DNA of 64,000 nucleotides from Streptomyces sp. CB03234. GTDB taxonomy: Bacteria > Actinomycetota > Actinomycetes > Streptomycetales > Streptomycetaceae. Of this stretch, positions 27,267-35,954 are shown piece by piece. Made by a program: the position numbers and the translations under genes. The stretch lies in contig NZ_LIYH01000001.1 in the NCBI RefSeq assembly GCF_001905885.1, positions 808,169-872,168 of the forward strand, written 5' to 3'. The stretch's first letter is position 1. The number at the start of each line of letters is the position of its first letter. The notes under the pieces were generated by a model. The model saw only the letters and a program-made list of their open reading frames with translations. It searched no databases and was not told the origin of the DNA.

Positions 27267-28577
27267 GTGACCGCTGAGGCCATAGAGGCAGGCCCCCGCG
27301 GCGGTGTCACCGGGGGCGACGACCTCCCGCTGCGCATCGCGCTCCTTACGTACAAGGGGAACCCGTTCTGCGGCGGACAAGGCGTCTACGTACGTCACCT
27401 CTCCCGCGAACTCGCCCGCCTCGGGCACCGCGTCGAGGTGATCGGCTCCCAGCCCTACCCCGTACTGGACGACGGCGTCCCCCTCACCGAGCTCGCCAGC
27501 CTCGACCTCTACCGGCAGCCCGACCCCTTCCGCACGCCGAAGCGCGACGAGTACCGCGACTGGATCGACGCCCTCGAAGTCGCCACCATGTGGACCGGCG
27601 GCTTCCCCGAGCCGCTCACCTTCTCGCTGCGCGCCCGCCGCCACCTGGCCGCCCGGCGCGGCGACTTCGACGTCGTCCACGACAACCAGACCCTCGGCTA
27701 CGGCCTCCTCGGCGACCTCGGCGCCCCGCTCGTTACCACCATCCACCACCCCATCACGGTGGACCGGCAGCTGGAACTCGACGCCGCGCCCGACTGGAAG
27801 CGCCGCGCCTCCGTCCGCCGCTGGTACGCCTTCACGCGCATGCAGAAGCGCGTCGCGCGCCGCCTCCCCTCCGTACTCACCGTCTCCGGCACCTCCCGCG
27901 ACGAGATCGTCGAGCACCTCGGCGTACGGCAGGACCGCATCCGCGTCGTCCACATCGGCGCCGACACCGACCTGTGGTCCCCCGACCCGGCCGTCCCCGA
28001 GGTGCCCGGCCGGATCGTCACCACCTCCAGCGCGGACGTCCCGCTCAAGGGCCTCGTCCACCTCGTCGAGGCACTCGCCAAGCTCCGCACCGAGAACCCC
28101 GACGCCCACCTCGTCGTCGTCGGCAAGCGCGCCGAGGACGGGCCGGTCGCCCAGGCCATCGAGCGGTACGGGCTCGACGGCGCCGTCCGGTTCGTCAAGG
28201 GCATCACGGACGCCGAGCTCGTGGACCTGTACCGGGGCGCCCAAGTGGCGTGCGTACCTTCGCTGTACGAGGGGTTCTCGCTGCCCGCCGCCGAAGCCAT
28301 GGCCACCGGGACGCCCCTGGTCGCCACCACGGGCGGCGCGATCCCCGAGGTCGCAGGCCCCGACGGCGAGACCTGCCTGGCCGTCCCGCCCAGCGACGCC
28401 GGCGCCCTCGCGGCGGCCCTCGGCCGACTCCTCGGCGACGCCGGCGCCGAACTGCGCACCCGCCTCGGCACGGCCGGCCGCGCCCGGGTGCTGGACAGGT
28501 TCACCTGGGCCCGCGCGGCCCAGGGCACGGCGGAGCTGTACCGCGAGGCGATCGCGGCGCGCGGAGCCCGCCGGTGA
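27267..28577 (+). CDS. Glycosyltransferase family 4 (GT-B)
   Basis: This 436-residue retaining GT-B enzyme has an N-terminal donor-independent half with GNPFCGGQGVYVRHLSRELARLGH near residue 31 and VVHDNQTLGYGLLGDLG. The C-terminal nucleotide-sugar half shows VPLKGLVHLVEAL near 262. The GT4 EX7E motif is in PSLYEGFSLPAAEAMATGTPLV near 330. The start is a GTG. It heads a three-gene run (glycosyltransferase, methyltransferase, toroid protein) on the plus strand, the last two overlapping. The product is unknown, and a glycosylated, methylated lipid or polysaccharide is plausible. The KstR box 55 nt upstream makes co-regulation with kstR possible. Confidence 0.9.
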   Translation: MTAEAIEAGPRGGVTGGDDLPLRIALLTYKGNPFCGGQGVYVRHLSRELARLGHRVEVIGSQPYPVLDDGVPLTELASLDLYRQPDPFRTPKRDEYRDWIDALEVATMWTGGFPEPLTFSLRARRHLAARRGDFDVVHDNQTLGYGLLGDLGAPLVTTIHHPITVDRQLELDAAPDWKRRASVRRWYAFTRMQKRVARRLPSVLTVSGTSRDEIVEHLGVRQDRIRVVHIGADTDLWSPDPAVPEVPGRIVTTSSADVPLKGLVHLVEALAKLRTENPDAHLVVVGKRAEDGPVAQAIERYGLDGAVRFVKGITDAELVDLYRGAQVACVPSLYEGFSLPAAEAMATGTPLVATTGGAIPEVAGPDGETCLAVPPSDAGALAAALGRLLGDAGAELRTRLGTAGRARVLDRFTWARAAQGTAELYREAIAARGARR

Positions 28578-28623
28578 CCCACCCCCGTACACCTTCCCCC
28601 CTCCGTGAAAGCAGGCCGTCCCC

Positions 28624-29364
28624 GTGCTGACCGTCGACTTCACCCGCTTCCCGCTCGCCCCCGGCGACCGCGTCCTCGACCTGGGCTGCGGTGCCGGGCG
28701 GCACGCCTTCGAGTGCTACCGGCGCGGAGCCCAGGTCGTCGCCCTCGACCAGAACGGCGAGGAGATCCGCGAGGTCGCCAAGTGGTTCGCCGCCATGAAG
28801 GAGGCCGGTGAGGCGCCCGCCGGAGCGACCGCCACCGCCATGGAGGGCGACGCGCTCAACCTGCCCTTCCCCGACGAGTCGTTCGACGTCGTGATCATCT
28901 CCGAGGTCATGGAGCACATCCCGGACGACAAGGGCGTCCTCGCCGAGATGGTCCGCGTCCTCAAGCCGGGCGGCCGCATCGCCGTCACCGTCCCCCGCTA
29001 CGGCCCCGAGAAGGTCTGCTGGGCACTCTCCGACGCGTACCACGAGGTCGAGGGCGGCCACATCCGTATCTACAAGGCCGACGAACTCCTCGCCAAGATC
29101 CGCGAGGCCGGCCTCAAGCCGTACGGCACCCACCACGCGCACGCGCTGCACTCGCCGTACTGGTGGCTCAAGTGCGCGTTCGGCGTCGACAACGACAAGG
29201 CCCTGCCGGTGCGCGCGTACCACAAGCTGCTGGTCTGGGACATCATGAAGAAGCCCCTGGCCACCCGCCTCGCCGAGCGGGCCCTCAACCCGGTCATGGG
29301 CAAGAGCTTCGTGGCGTACGCGACCAAGCCCCACCTCCCGAAGGCCGAGGCCGAGACCGCGTGA
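28624..29364 (+). CDS. Class I SAM-dependent methyltransferase
   Basis: This 246-residue methyltransferase has the SAM motif VLDLGCGAGRHAFECYRRGA near residue 19 and VVALDQNGEEIREV (acidic ribose contact). Motif IV is SFDVVIISEVMEHIPDDKGVLAEM near 93 and post-motif is LKPGGRIAVTVP near 116. The Methyltransf_11 type is common in polyketide, lipid and sugar tailoring. The C-terminal third (HHAHALHSPYWWLKCAFG, then AYHKLLVWDIM) is hydrophobic and aromatic, suggesting a lipid substrate or membrane association. It follows the glycosyltransferase by 46 nt and overlaps the next start by four bases (GTGA). Confidence 0.9.
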   Translation: MLTVDFTRFPLAPGDRVLDLGCGAGRHAFECYRRGAQVVALDQNGEEIREVAKWFAAMKEAGEAPAGATATAMEGDALNLPFPDESFDVVIISEVMEHIPDDKGVLAEMVRVLKPGGRIAVTVPRYGPEKVCWALSDAYHEVEGGHIRIYKADELLAKIREAGLKPYGTHHAHALHSPYWWLKCAFGVDNDKALPVRAYHKLLVWDIMKKPLATRLAERALNPVMGKSFVAYATKPHLPKAEAETA

Positions 29365-30434
29365 CGAGCCCCGAGAGGACCGAACACCTCGTCCTGCCCG
29401 GCGTCCTCACCGCCGAGCAGGCCGCCGAGACCGTCGCCGGCATCCTCGCCGTCCAGCGCGAGGACGGCGCCATCCCCTGGTTCCGCGGCCACCACCTCGA
29501 CCCGTGGGACCACACCGAGGCGGCCATGGCCCTGGACACGGCCGGCGAGCACGACGCGGCCGCCCGCGCCTACGAGTGGCTCGCCCGCCACCAGAACGAG
29601 GACGGCTCGTGGTACGCCGCCTACCACGACGGCGACCACACCCAGGTCACCGACCACGGCCGCGAGACCAACTTCTGCGCCTACATAGCGGTCGGCGTCT
29701 GGCACCACTACCTCTCCACCGGCGACGACACCTTCCTCGACCGCATGTGGCCCGTCGTCTACGCGGCCGTGGAGTTCGTGCTGCGGCTCCAGCAGCCCGG
29801 CGGCCAGATCGGCTGGAAGCGCGAGCCCGACGGCACGCCCATCACCGACGCCCTGCTGACCGGCTCCTCCTCCATCCACCAGGCGCTGCGCTGCGCCCTG
29901 GCCATCGCCGAGGAGCGCGAGGAGCCCCAGCCCGACTGGGAGCTGGCCGCCGGCGCGCTCGCCCACGCCATCCGCCACCACCCGGAGCGGTTCCTCGACA
30001 AGAACCGCTACTCGATGGACTGGTACTACCCCGTCCTCGGCGGCGCCGTCACCGGCGCGGCCGCCAAGGAGCGCATCGAGAGCGCCTGGGACGACTTCGT
30101 GGTCCCCGGCCTCGGCGTACGCTGCGTCCTGCCCAACCCCTGGGTGACGGGCGGCGAGAGCTGCGAACTGGCCCTGACGCTGTGGGTGATGGGCGAGTCC
30201 GACCGCGCGCTGGAGATTCTCCAGTCCATCGGCCACCTGCGCGCCGACGGTGGCATGTACTGGACGGGGTACGTCTTCGAGGGCAACCGCGCCTTCTGGC
30301 CCGAGGAGCTCACCACCTGGACGGCGGGCTCCCTGCTGCTGGCGGTGGCGGCCCTGGGGGGAGACGAGGCGACGACCGCGGTCTTCGGCGGCGAGCGGCT
30401 GCCACACGGCCTGGCCCCGGACTGCTGCCGGTGA
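29361..30434 (+). CDS. Alpha/alpha-toroid (prenyltransferase-like) protein
   Basis: This 357-residue soluble protein starts at a GTG that overlaps the methyltransferase stop. It has six-hairpin toroid features: AVQREDGAIPWFRGHHLDPWDHTEAAMAL near residue 29, ARHQNEDGSWYAAYHDGD near 75, QQPGGQIGWKREPDG near 140 and TYWTGYVFEGNRAFWPEELTTWTAGSLLLA-like C-terminal repeat words. The Asp/His/Trp-rich inner surface resembles glycoside hydrolase or terpene cyclase toroids, but no DXDD motif is seen. No signal peptide is visible, so it is probably cytoplasmic. Coupling to the methyltransferase implies action on the same substrate. Confidence 0.8.
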   Translation: MTSPERTEHLVLPGVLTAEQAAETVAGILAVQREDGAIPWFRGHHLDPWDHTEAAMALDTAGEHDAAARAYEWLARHQNEDGSWYAAYHDGDHTQVTDHGRETNFCAYIAVGVWHHYLSTGDDTFLDRMWPVVYAAVEFVLRLQQPGGQIGWKREPDGTPITDALLTGSSSIHQALRCALAIAEEREEPQPDWELAAGALAHAIRHHPERFLDKNRYSMDWYYPVLGGAVTGAAAKERIESAWDDFVVPGLGVRCVLPNPWVTGGESCELALTLWVMGESDRALEILQSIGHLRADGGMYWTGYVFEGNRAFWPEELTTWTAGSLLLAVAALGGDEATTAVFGGERLPHGLAPDCCR

Positions 30435-30656
30435 CGGCGCGGCGGCGGGATGGCGTAACGGCGTGACGACGCGATGGCGTGACGGTGCGGTGGCGTGACG
30501 GCGTGATGGCCTGAACCCGCCCCCGCCCGGATTCGCCAGCCTCGGGGCGGGGTACCCGAGTTCACCGATCGAGACGGTGTTGCGGGCGATTCGTCCGCAA
30601 CCATCCCGCTGTCCCGATCGTCCAACACAATAAAGGCCCAGCGTCAGGGGAAAACA

Positions 30657-31241
30657 ATGAAACGACGCGCCACGGCACTGGTGACGCTCCTGCTCACAGG
30701 CGCCGGATTCGGGATGCTGACGGTGCCCGCCGAGGCGGCCCCCGCAGTGACCACGCAGGCCACCGCTGTCTGCCCCACCGGCTGGGGCAGCGCCCAGAAG
30801 ACCGGCGTCAGCGCCGCGACCGCCTCCCTGGTGGACATCAGGACCGGCCGCCACGACTGCTTCGACCGCATGGTCTTCCACGCGCCGGGCATCGGCAGCA
30901 GCAAGATCGGCTACCACATCCGGTACGTCGACCGGGTGTACCAGGACGGCTCAGGCCAGTACGTCCCGGTCGCCGGCGGAGCCCGTCTGGAAGTGCGCAT
31001 CGCCGCGCCCAGCTACAACCCCGAGACCGGCGGACAGACCTACCGGGGGAAGGTGGCCCAGCCGCTGCCCGGTGTGAACCTCACCGGGTACCGCACGTTC
31101 AAGGACGCCCGGTTCGTCGGCAGCTTCGAGGGTGACACCCAGATCGGCCTCGGCGTCCGCGCCCGGCTGCCGTTCCGGGTCCTGCACCTGCCCGACCGCC
31201 TCGTGGTGGACGTCGCCCACACATGGGGCGCCGCTCGCTGA
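30657..31241 (+). CDS. Secreted AMIN-like domain protein
   Basis: This 194-residue exported protein has signal peptide MKRRATALVTLLLTGAGFGM ending AEAAP near residue 28. The mature domain begins CPTGWGSAQKTG and carries DIRTGRHDCFDRMVFHAPG near residue 57, and VDRVYQDGSGQYVPVAGGARLEV. It ends FRVLHLPDRLVVDVAHTW, the pattern of actinobacterial AMIN-like proteins thought to bind cell-wall or surface polymers. AGGGG lies just upstream of the ATG. The 222 nt before it contain short GATGGCGTGACGG-type repeats near 30450-30510 and an AT-richer stretch (CAACACAATAAAGG) likely to hold the promoter. Confidence 0.85.
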   Translation: MKRRATALVTLLLTGAGFGMLTVPAEAAPAVTTQATAVCPTGWGSAQKTGVSAATASLVDIRTGRHDCFDRMVFHAPGIGSSKIGYHIRYVDRVYQDGSGQYVPVAGGARLEVRIAAPSYNPETGGQTYRGKVAQPLPGVNLTGYRTFKDARFVGSFEGDTQIGLGVRARLPFRVLHLPDRLVVDVAHTWGAAR

Positions 31242-31272
31242 GGCCCATGTCGTCGCCGGTCGGCACCCGGTA

Positions 31273-31566
31273 CTAGTACCGGCGCAGCCGGCCGGCGAGG
31301 GCATGGCCGAGGAGCAGGTACACGAGCGCGGCGAGACCGTAGCCCGCCACGACCCGCAGCCACGCCGCGTCGAACGTGAACAGATCGTGCGACCAGCCGG
31401 CCAGCCAGCGGGCCGCCTCCTGGACGAACTGCACCAGGTCGTTGGCCCGGTTGGCGTCGAACAGGTACATCAGGATCCACAGGCCGATGATCGCGGCCAT
31501 GACGTCGGCGACGACCGCGATCGCGGTGGCCGCCTGGTGACTTCCGTTGCTGCGACGGGGAGACAT
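31273..31566 (-). CDS. Small membrane protein (two helices)
   Basis: This 97-residue protein has two transmembrane helices (AIAVVADVMAAIIGLWILMYLF at residues 15-36 and LRVVAGYGLAALVYLLLGHALAG near 70-92). They are separated by an aromatic segment (FVQEAARWLAGWSHDLFTF). It ends in RLRRY. The family is unknown and widespread in Streptomyces as hypothetical. The ATG at 31566 is used, and a TTG two codons earlier is possible. No strong ribosome binding site is present. It sits 54 nt after the F420-oxidoreductase gene on the same strand and may be its operon partner. Confidence 0.7.
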   Translation of the reverse strand: MSPRRSNGSHQAATAIAVVADVMAAIIGLWILMYLFDANRANDLVQFVQEAARWLAGWSHDLFTFDAAWLRVVAGYGLAALVYLLLGHALAGRLRRY

Positions 31567-31620
31567 GCTCAACGCGTTGCCGCTCCGCCGCCCCTGAAAC
31601 CCGTACGGTGACGTCGTGGC

Positions 31621-32643
31621 CTACGCGTTGAGCTCCGCCAGCACCCGCAGCGTCGCCACGTCAGGAGACGTCACCAGCAGGTCGGTGACCGGGCCCGCGC
31701 GCCACAGCTCCAGTCGCTCGGCGATGCGCTCACGCGGACCGACCAGCGAGATCTCGTCCGCGAAGGCGTCCGGAATGGCGAGGACCGCCTCCTCGCGGCG
31801 GCCCTGGGCGAACAGCTCCTGGACGCGGCGCGCCTCGGCCTCGTACCCCATGCGGGCCATCAGGTCGGCGTGGAAGTTGCGGGTGGTGTGCCCCATGCCG
31901 CCGATGTGGAAGCCGAGCATCGCCTTGACGGGCAGCAGACCCTCGGTGACGTCGTCGCAGAGCTGCGCGCGGGCCAGCGGCGCGACCATGAACCCGTGCG
32001 GTACGTCGTGCTCGTCCTTCACGTCCTTCACGTCGTACGCGTCCGGCCGCAGCGGTGACCAGTACAGCGGCAGCCAGCCGTCGGCGATCCGGACCGTCTG
32101 GGCGATGTTCTTCGGCCCCTCGGCGCCGAGCAGGATCGGCAGGTCGGCGTGGAGCGGGTGGGTGATCGGCTTGAGCGGTTTGCCGAGACCGGTGCCGTCC
32201 TCGCCGGCGTACGGATGGGAGTGGAAGCGGCCGTCCAGCGCCACCGGCGCCTCGCGGCGCAGGACCTGGCGGACGACGTCGACGTACTCGCGTGTCGCGG
32301 TGAGCGGCGAGGCGGGGAACGGGCGGCCGTACCAGCCCTCGACGACCTGCGGCCCCGACAGGCCGAGCCCGAGCATCATCCGGCCGCCCGAGAGGTGGTC
32401 GAGGGTCAGCGCGTGCATGGCGGTGGCGGTCGGCGCCCGGGCGGCCATCTGCGCGATCGCCGTACCGAGCCGGATCCGGGTGGTGTGCGCCGCGATCCAG
32501 GTGAGGGGGGTGAACGCGTCCGAGCCCCACGCCTCGGAGGTCCAGACGGAGTCGTAGCCGAGCCGCTCGGCCTCGCGGGCCAGTTCGAGGTGGGCGGGGT
32601 TCGGGCCGCGCCCCCAGTAGCCGAGTGCCAGTCCGAGCCGCAT
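31621..32643 (-). CDS. LLM-class F420-dependent oxidoreductase (Rv3520c type)
   Basis: This 340-residue luciferase-like TIM-barrel enzyme begins MRLGLALGYWGRGPNPAH. It carries VWTSEAWGSDAFTPLTWIA near residue 35, LTLDHLSGGRMMLGLGLSGPQVVEGWYGRPFP near 82, LKPITHPLHADLPILLGAEGPKN and FHIGGMGHTTRNFHADLMARMGY near 243. The block order matches Rv3520c of the mycobacterial cholesterol cluster, as I recall it. Cofactor F420 use is a family property, and the reaction on steroid intermediates is unassigned. AGGGG precedes the ATG. A TCTGA palindrome lies 11-27 nt upstream, overlapping the space for the initiation complex. Confidence 0.88.
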   Translation of the reverse strand: MRLGLALGYWGRGPNPAHLELAREAERLGYDSVWTSEAWGSDAFTPLTWIAAHTTRIRLGTAIAQMAARAPTATAMHALTLDHLSGGRMMLGLGLSGPQVVEGWYGRPFPASPLTATREYVDVVRQVLRREAPVALDGRFHSHPYAGEDGTGLGKPLKPITHPLHADLPILLGAEGPKNIAQTVRIADGWLPLYWSPLRPDAYDVKDVKDEHDVPHGFMVAPLARAQLCDDVTEGLLPVKAMLGFHIGGMGHTTRNFHADLMARMGYEAEARRVQELFAQGRREEAVLAIPDAFADEISLVGPRERIAERLELWRAGPVTDLLVTSPDVATLRVLAELNA

Positions 32644-32653
32644 GACGCCCCTG

Positions 32654-32670
32654 TCTGACGATCCGTCAGG
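32654..32670. promoter_or_regulatory. Palindrome TCTGA-N7-TCAGG (copy 3 of 4)
   Basis: TCTGACGATCCGTCAGG contains the perfect inverted repeat CTGACG-ATC-CGTCAG. It lies between the terminator of the upstream gene and the F420-oxidoreductase start, so it can only act on that oxidoreductase. Confidence 0.65.
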
Positions 32671-32691
32671 TACCGGGGTGACTGTACGACA

Positions 32692-32723
32692 ACGGCCCCC
32701 CGCCCGGAAGGGCGAGGGGCCGT
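32692..32723 (-). terminator. Terminator after the DUF5336-like gene
   Basis: ACGGCCCCCCGCCC and GGGCGAGGGGCCGT pair over 14 positions with one mismatch around a GGAA tetraloop, 18 nt after the stop at 32741. Confidence 0.85.
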
Positions 32724-32740
32724 ACGCGTACGACGATGGG

Positions 32741-33586
32741 TCAGCCGCGCTGGATGCCCGTCGTGTCCTGGAGCACGCCACGGCGGCCGTCCTGCGTCTG
32801 GGCCACCAGACCCTGGCCGCGCTGCTCGACCGCCAGGTACCAGGTGCCGGGCGCCAGCTCGGCGATCGGCGTCGGGGAGCCGTCCTCCGCGTACAGCGGA
32901 CGGGCCACCGGAACGGCGAACCAGAACGGCGAGAAGTCCGAGGCGGGCGCGGCCTGACCGGCACCCTGCGACGGCTGCGGCTGCGGCTGCTGGCCACCCT
33001 GCGGGGGCTGCGGCTGGGCCGGCTGGCCCCCCTGCGTACCGGGGTAGCCGTAACCGCCCTCGGGCTGCCCGCCGTACGGCGGCTGCTGCGCGCCCGGGTA
33101 GCCGTAACCGGCCTGCGGCTGCCCGCCGTACGGCTGCGGCTGCTGCGGCCGCGGCGCGCCCATGAGCGGGGCCTTGAGCGCCGGGACGAGCGGAGCGGCG
33201 ACCGCGGCCGCGGCGAGCGCGATGGTGGCCAGCAGGCCCAGGATCATGCCGGCGCCGGCGTCGGCGTCCATGTCGATGATGGTCCAGAACGCCGTCCACA
33301 GCGCGAAGATGCAGAAGGCCACGCCGAACTGGCCCAGGTCGATCCCCGCGATCTTGCGGCCGGGCATGCCCCGGCCGACGACGATCAGCGCCGCCCCGAT
33401 GACGCCGGAGAGGAACATGCTCATCAAGAGGCCCAGGCTGTCCCAGGCGTTGGTCTTCTCGAAGCCGGAGCAGTCGACCCCACTGGGGCAGTCGAAACTG
33501 GTGAGGCCGAGGAACGAGGCGATGAACAGCACCACCGCTGCTCCGATCACCACGCCATCGCCTCGAGTGAGGGAGCGGATGTTCAC
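32741..33586 (-). CDS. Four-helix membrane protein with Gly/Gln/Pro-rich tail (DUF5336-like)
   Basis: This is a 281-residue protein. The N-terminal half has about four transmembrane segments (GVVIGAAVVLFIASFLGL, then LLMSMFLSGVIGAALIVVG). The first extracellular loop holds a Cys pair (FDCPSGVDCSGF). The second half is disordered and repetitive (YGGQPQAGYGYPGAQQPPYGG), then ends in a folded-looking segment (YAEDGSPTPIAELAPGTWYLAV). The organisation resembles actinobacterial DUF5336 proteins of unknown role. The GTG at 33586 has AAGGA about ten bases upstream. The long frame to 33652 is rejected. Confidence 0.78.
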   Translation of the reverse strand: MNIRSLTRGDGVVIGAAVVLFIASFLGLTSFDCPSGVDCSGFEKTNAWDSLGLLMSMFLSGVIGAALIVVGRGMPGRKIAGIDLGQFGVAFCIFALWTAFWTIIDMDADAGAGMILGLLATIALAAAAVAAPLVPALKAPLMGAPRPQQPQPYGGQPQAGYGYPGAQQPPYGGQPEGGYGYPGTQGGQPAQPQPPQGGQQPQPQPSQGAGQAAPASDFSPFWFAVPVARPLYAEDGSPTPIAELAPGTWYLAVEQRGQGLVAQTQDGRRGVLQDTTGIQRG

Positions 33587-33674
33587 GTGTAAGAGTCCTT
33601 CGTCGGTTCGTCTCGTCGGGGTGGCGCGAAGCACGGGGGTGGCCGGCCCCATCGTACGGATGCTGTACGGGTCT

Positions 33675-33697
33675 GGGTCCGGGGCGACCCCGGACCC
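33675..33697 (-). terminator. Terminator after the amidase gene
   Basis: GGGTCCGGGG and CCCCGGACCC form a perfect ten-bp stem with a CGA loop, 24 nt after the amidase stop on the minus strand. Confidence 0.85.
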
Positions 33698-33721
33698 CCG
33701 GCAGGCTACCGCCCGCCGGAC

Positions 33722-34606
33722 CTAGTCCCGCAGGTAGGTGCTGACGCCGGCCGCGATTCCCTGGGCCGCTTTCTGCCGCCATGCCGTGTCTGTCAGCAAT
33801 GCGGCGTCCTTCGGGTCACGCATATTGCCGCATTCGACGAAGACTTTGGGCACGGTCGACAGATTCAGTCCGCCGAGGTCCTTGCGTACGTCCAAACCGG
33901 TACCCCCGCCGATGTAGTTGGCCGGAGCGGTTCCGGTGGCCAGCGCGAACTCCCGCGCGATGCGCTCGCCGAGGGCGCGTGACGGGCCGACGATCCGCGT
34001 CGTGTCGGCCGCACCTCCCTTGACCAGTGCGGGGAGGATCACGTGGAAGCCGCGGTTGCCGGTGCCCGAGCCGTCCGCGTGGACCGACACCACAGCGTCG
34101 GCCTTCGCCGCGTTGCCGATGCGGGCGCGCTCGTCGATGCACGGGCCGTAGGGGCGGTCGGCGTCCTGAGTGAGGGTCACCGTCGCGCCCTGCTTCTGGA
34201 GCAGGGTGCGAAGACGGTGTGAAACATCCAGGGTGAATGCGGCTTCCGTGTAACCGGAGTTCGTGGACGTACCGGTTGTGTCGCATTCCTTGCGGTTCGT
34301 TCCGATGTCCACGAGCCGGTTGATCTCACGGGGGTGATCGAAGTTGCCCGGGTTGTGACCCGGATCGATCACGACGGTCTTTCCGGCGAGGGGCCGCGCG
34401 ACGGGGGCGGGCGGGGTGCCCTGCACCACGTCGGAAGCGACCGGCAGCGGCCCGAGCGCCTTCGGTACCCGCTCGCCTCCGTCGCTGCTCATCGCCTGCC
34501 AGGCCAGCCACCCGGCGAGCGCGGCGGCCAGCGTGGCGGCCAGCGGCGCGCCGACCGTGAGCACGAGCTTGCGGCGGACGGGACTGGAGCTGTCGTCATC
34601 GTGCAC
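33722..34606 (-). CDS. N-acetylmuramoyl-L-alanine amidase (Amidase_3)
   Basis: This 294-residue zinc amidase cleaves the bond between MurNAc and the stem peptide of peptidoglycan. Residues 12-38 form a membrane anchor or uncleaved signal (LVLTVGAPLAATLAAALAGWLAW). The Amidase_3 domain shows zinc ligands in VVIDPGHNPGNF near residue 78, YTEAAFTLDVSHRL near 118 and VVSVHADGS near 172. The catalytic Glu is in VFVECGNMRDPKDA near 257. The GTG start is the only option near the membrane segment. Beyond its start lies the 2-kb repeat island, so its promoter may be close to that junction. Confidence 0.92.
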   Translation of the reverse strand: MHDDDSSSPVRRKLVLTVGAPLAATLAAALAGWLAWQAMSSDGGERVPKALGPLPVASDVVQGTPPAPVARPLAGKTVVIDPGHNPGNFDHPREINRLVDIGTNRKECDTTGTSTNSGYTEAAFTLDVSHRLRTLLQKQGATVTLTQDADRPYGPCIDERARIGNAAKADAVVSVHADGSGTGNRGFHVILPALVKGGAADTTRIVGPSRALGERIAREFALATGTAPANYIGGGTGLDVRKDLGGLNLSTVPKVFVECGNMRDPKDAALLTDTAWRQKAAQGIAAGVSTYLRD

Positions 34607-34719
34607 CCTGCGATGGTATGCGTACGGAGCCGTACAGCCGCCGCACCGGCCCGCCGGTCATGGTGGGCGTGTGGGCCGCCACCGACGCCCCGGGGGCGAA
34701 CGTCCCGCCCATGGTGGGC

Positions 34720-35150
34720 GTGTGGGCCGCCCTCTCTCCGAGTGTGGCGGGCTCCGGCGGCCCGTCAAGGGCGCTTCGCGTCGGCTTCGCCGATGGGCTT
34801 CGCCCACCCTTGACCGGCCGCCTCCGCCCGCCTTTTCCCACTCGGAGGGCGGCCCGGGGGAACGGGCCCGGGAGGGGCGCCCTGCGGTGCGGGGTTCGTG
34901 GCCGAGGCGACCCGGCCGGGGCAGGCGCGGCAGTGGAATGGGGCGGCGCGGCTTGGCTAGGCGGCTGGCGGCCGTCTGTGGGTTGCGGTACAGGACCTCG
35001 CTCCGGCGAGTGGTGGGTGCGCGGCAGTGGCATGGGGCTTCTGGGGTCGGCTCGGCGGCTGCGGGAGGGTGATGGGTCGGGGTTCAGGCGGGTGGCTGGG
35101 GCGGGTGCGGGGCTGGGCCGGGGTGTTGCCCCGCCTGGCGGCGGGGGTGG
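34720..35150. repeat. Left arm of large inverted repeat
   Basis: The arm is largely the reverse complement of 35955-36395. A 51-bp core at 34764-34814 is an exact inverted copy of 36300-36350. The core is itself quasi-palindromic (GTCAAGGG at one end, CCCTTGAC at the other). Outside the core, identity is high but broken by small indels. Confidence 0.85.
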
Positions 35151-35290
35151 AGGCGTGGGTGTGGCCGGGTGGCTGGCTGCCGGGCCGGTCGGCTCGCGGG
35201 TCCGGTCGGGGGCCTGTGCCGCCCGTGGCTGCGCCCGGGTACCTCACCGGCCCCGCCTGCCCCACAGGGGAAGCCCCACCCGTCTCCTCG

Positions 35291-35409
35291 GTCACAGCAG
35301 CACCGGGATGGGGGAGTTGTGTGCGGTGTGGGACACCTCCCCCCGTGGTGTCGGGGGCTGTGGGTGTCCGATCCCGCCCACAACTCCGGCGAGGCGACAC
35401 GGCTGTGAC
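35291..35409. repeat. Hairpin module, copy 1 of 3 (others 35642-35760 and about 36500-36617)
   Basis: Each module is about 119 nt. Copies 1 and 2 are bounded by GTCACAG/CTGTGAC or GTCACAC/GTGTGAC, and all contain an inner inverted pair. That pair is a GTTGTG...GTGTGGGAC left half and a GTCCGATCCCGCCCACAACTC-like right half (shortened in copy 3). The RNA or single strand could fold into one long imperfect hairpin. Confidence 0.8.
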
Positions 35410-35954
35410 TGGAGAGGGCGGAGGGGCCCGCCCGGTGGGTCCGATGACGTGTCCGGGGCCCTGGGGGCTGCCAGGGGAAGGGCGCGCCCCAGGAGGGTGC
35501 CGGACAGGAAGTCGGCTGGGCCTCGCCCTGGTCCCTGACGGGGCATGACGGCCGTCGCTTGGCGTCTCGCGGCGTGGCGTGCCGGGCTCGAGAGTCCAGG
35601 GACCCCGCCTGCCCCACCAGGACGCCTCACTGGTCCCCACCGTCACACCGGTATCGGGGCTGGGGTGTTGTGGGCGGTGTGGGACGCCTCCTGGCCATGA
35701 GCATCCGGGCAGGGGTGTCCGATCCCGCCCACAACTCCAGTGGTCCGACACGAGTGTGACTGGAGAGGCCGGAAGGGACGCCCCTGCCCGGACTTCGAGC
35801 GCTCCGGGCGGGGGAGCAGTGGGCGTGTCCCGCTGGCCTGTGTCGGCGGCCGGACCGACCCCGGCCGCGCCCGACCGTCCGGAGGCCGTGGTCCCAGCCC
35901 CGAGCCGGAAGCCCGGTCCGCGCCGGGCCGGGAGCTTCACCGTCCCGAGGCCCG

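Noticed and set aside
30435..30530. GATGGCGTGACGG-type short repeats as a regulatory array
   Set aside because: Units are too degenerate and the spacing irregular. They are probably simple-sequence drift in an intergenic region.
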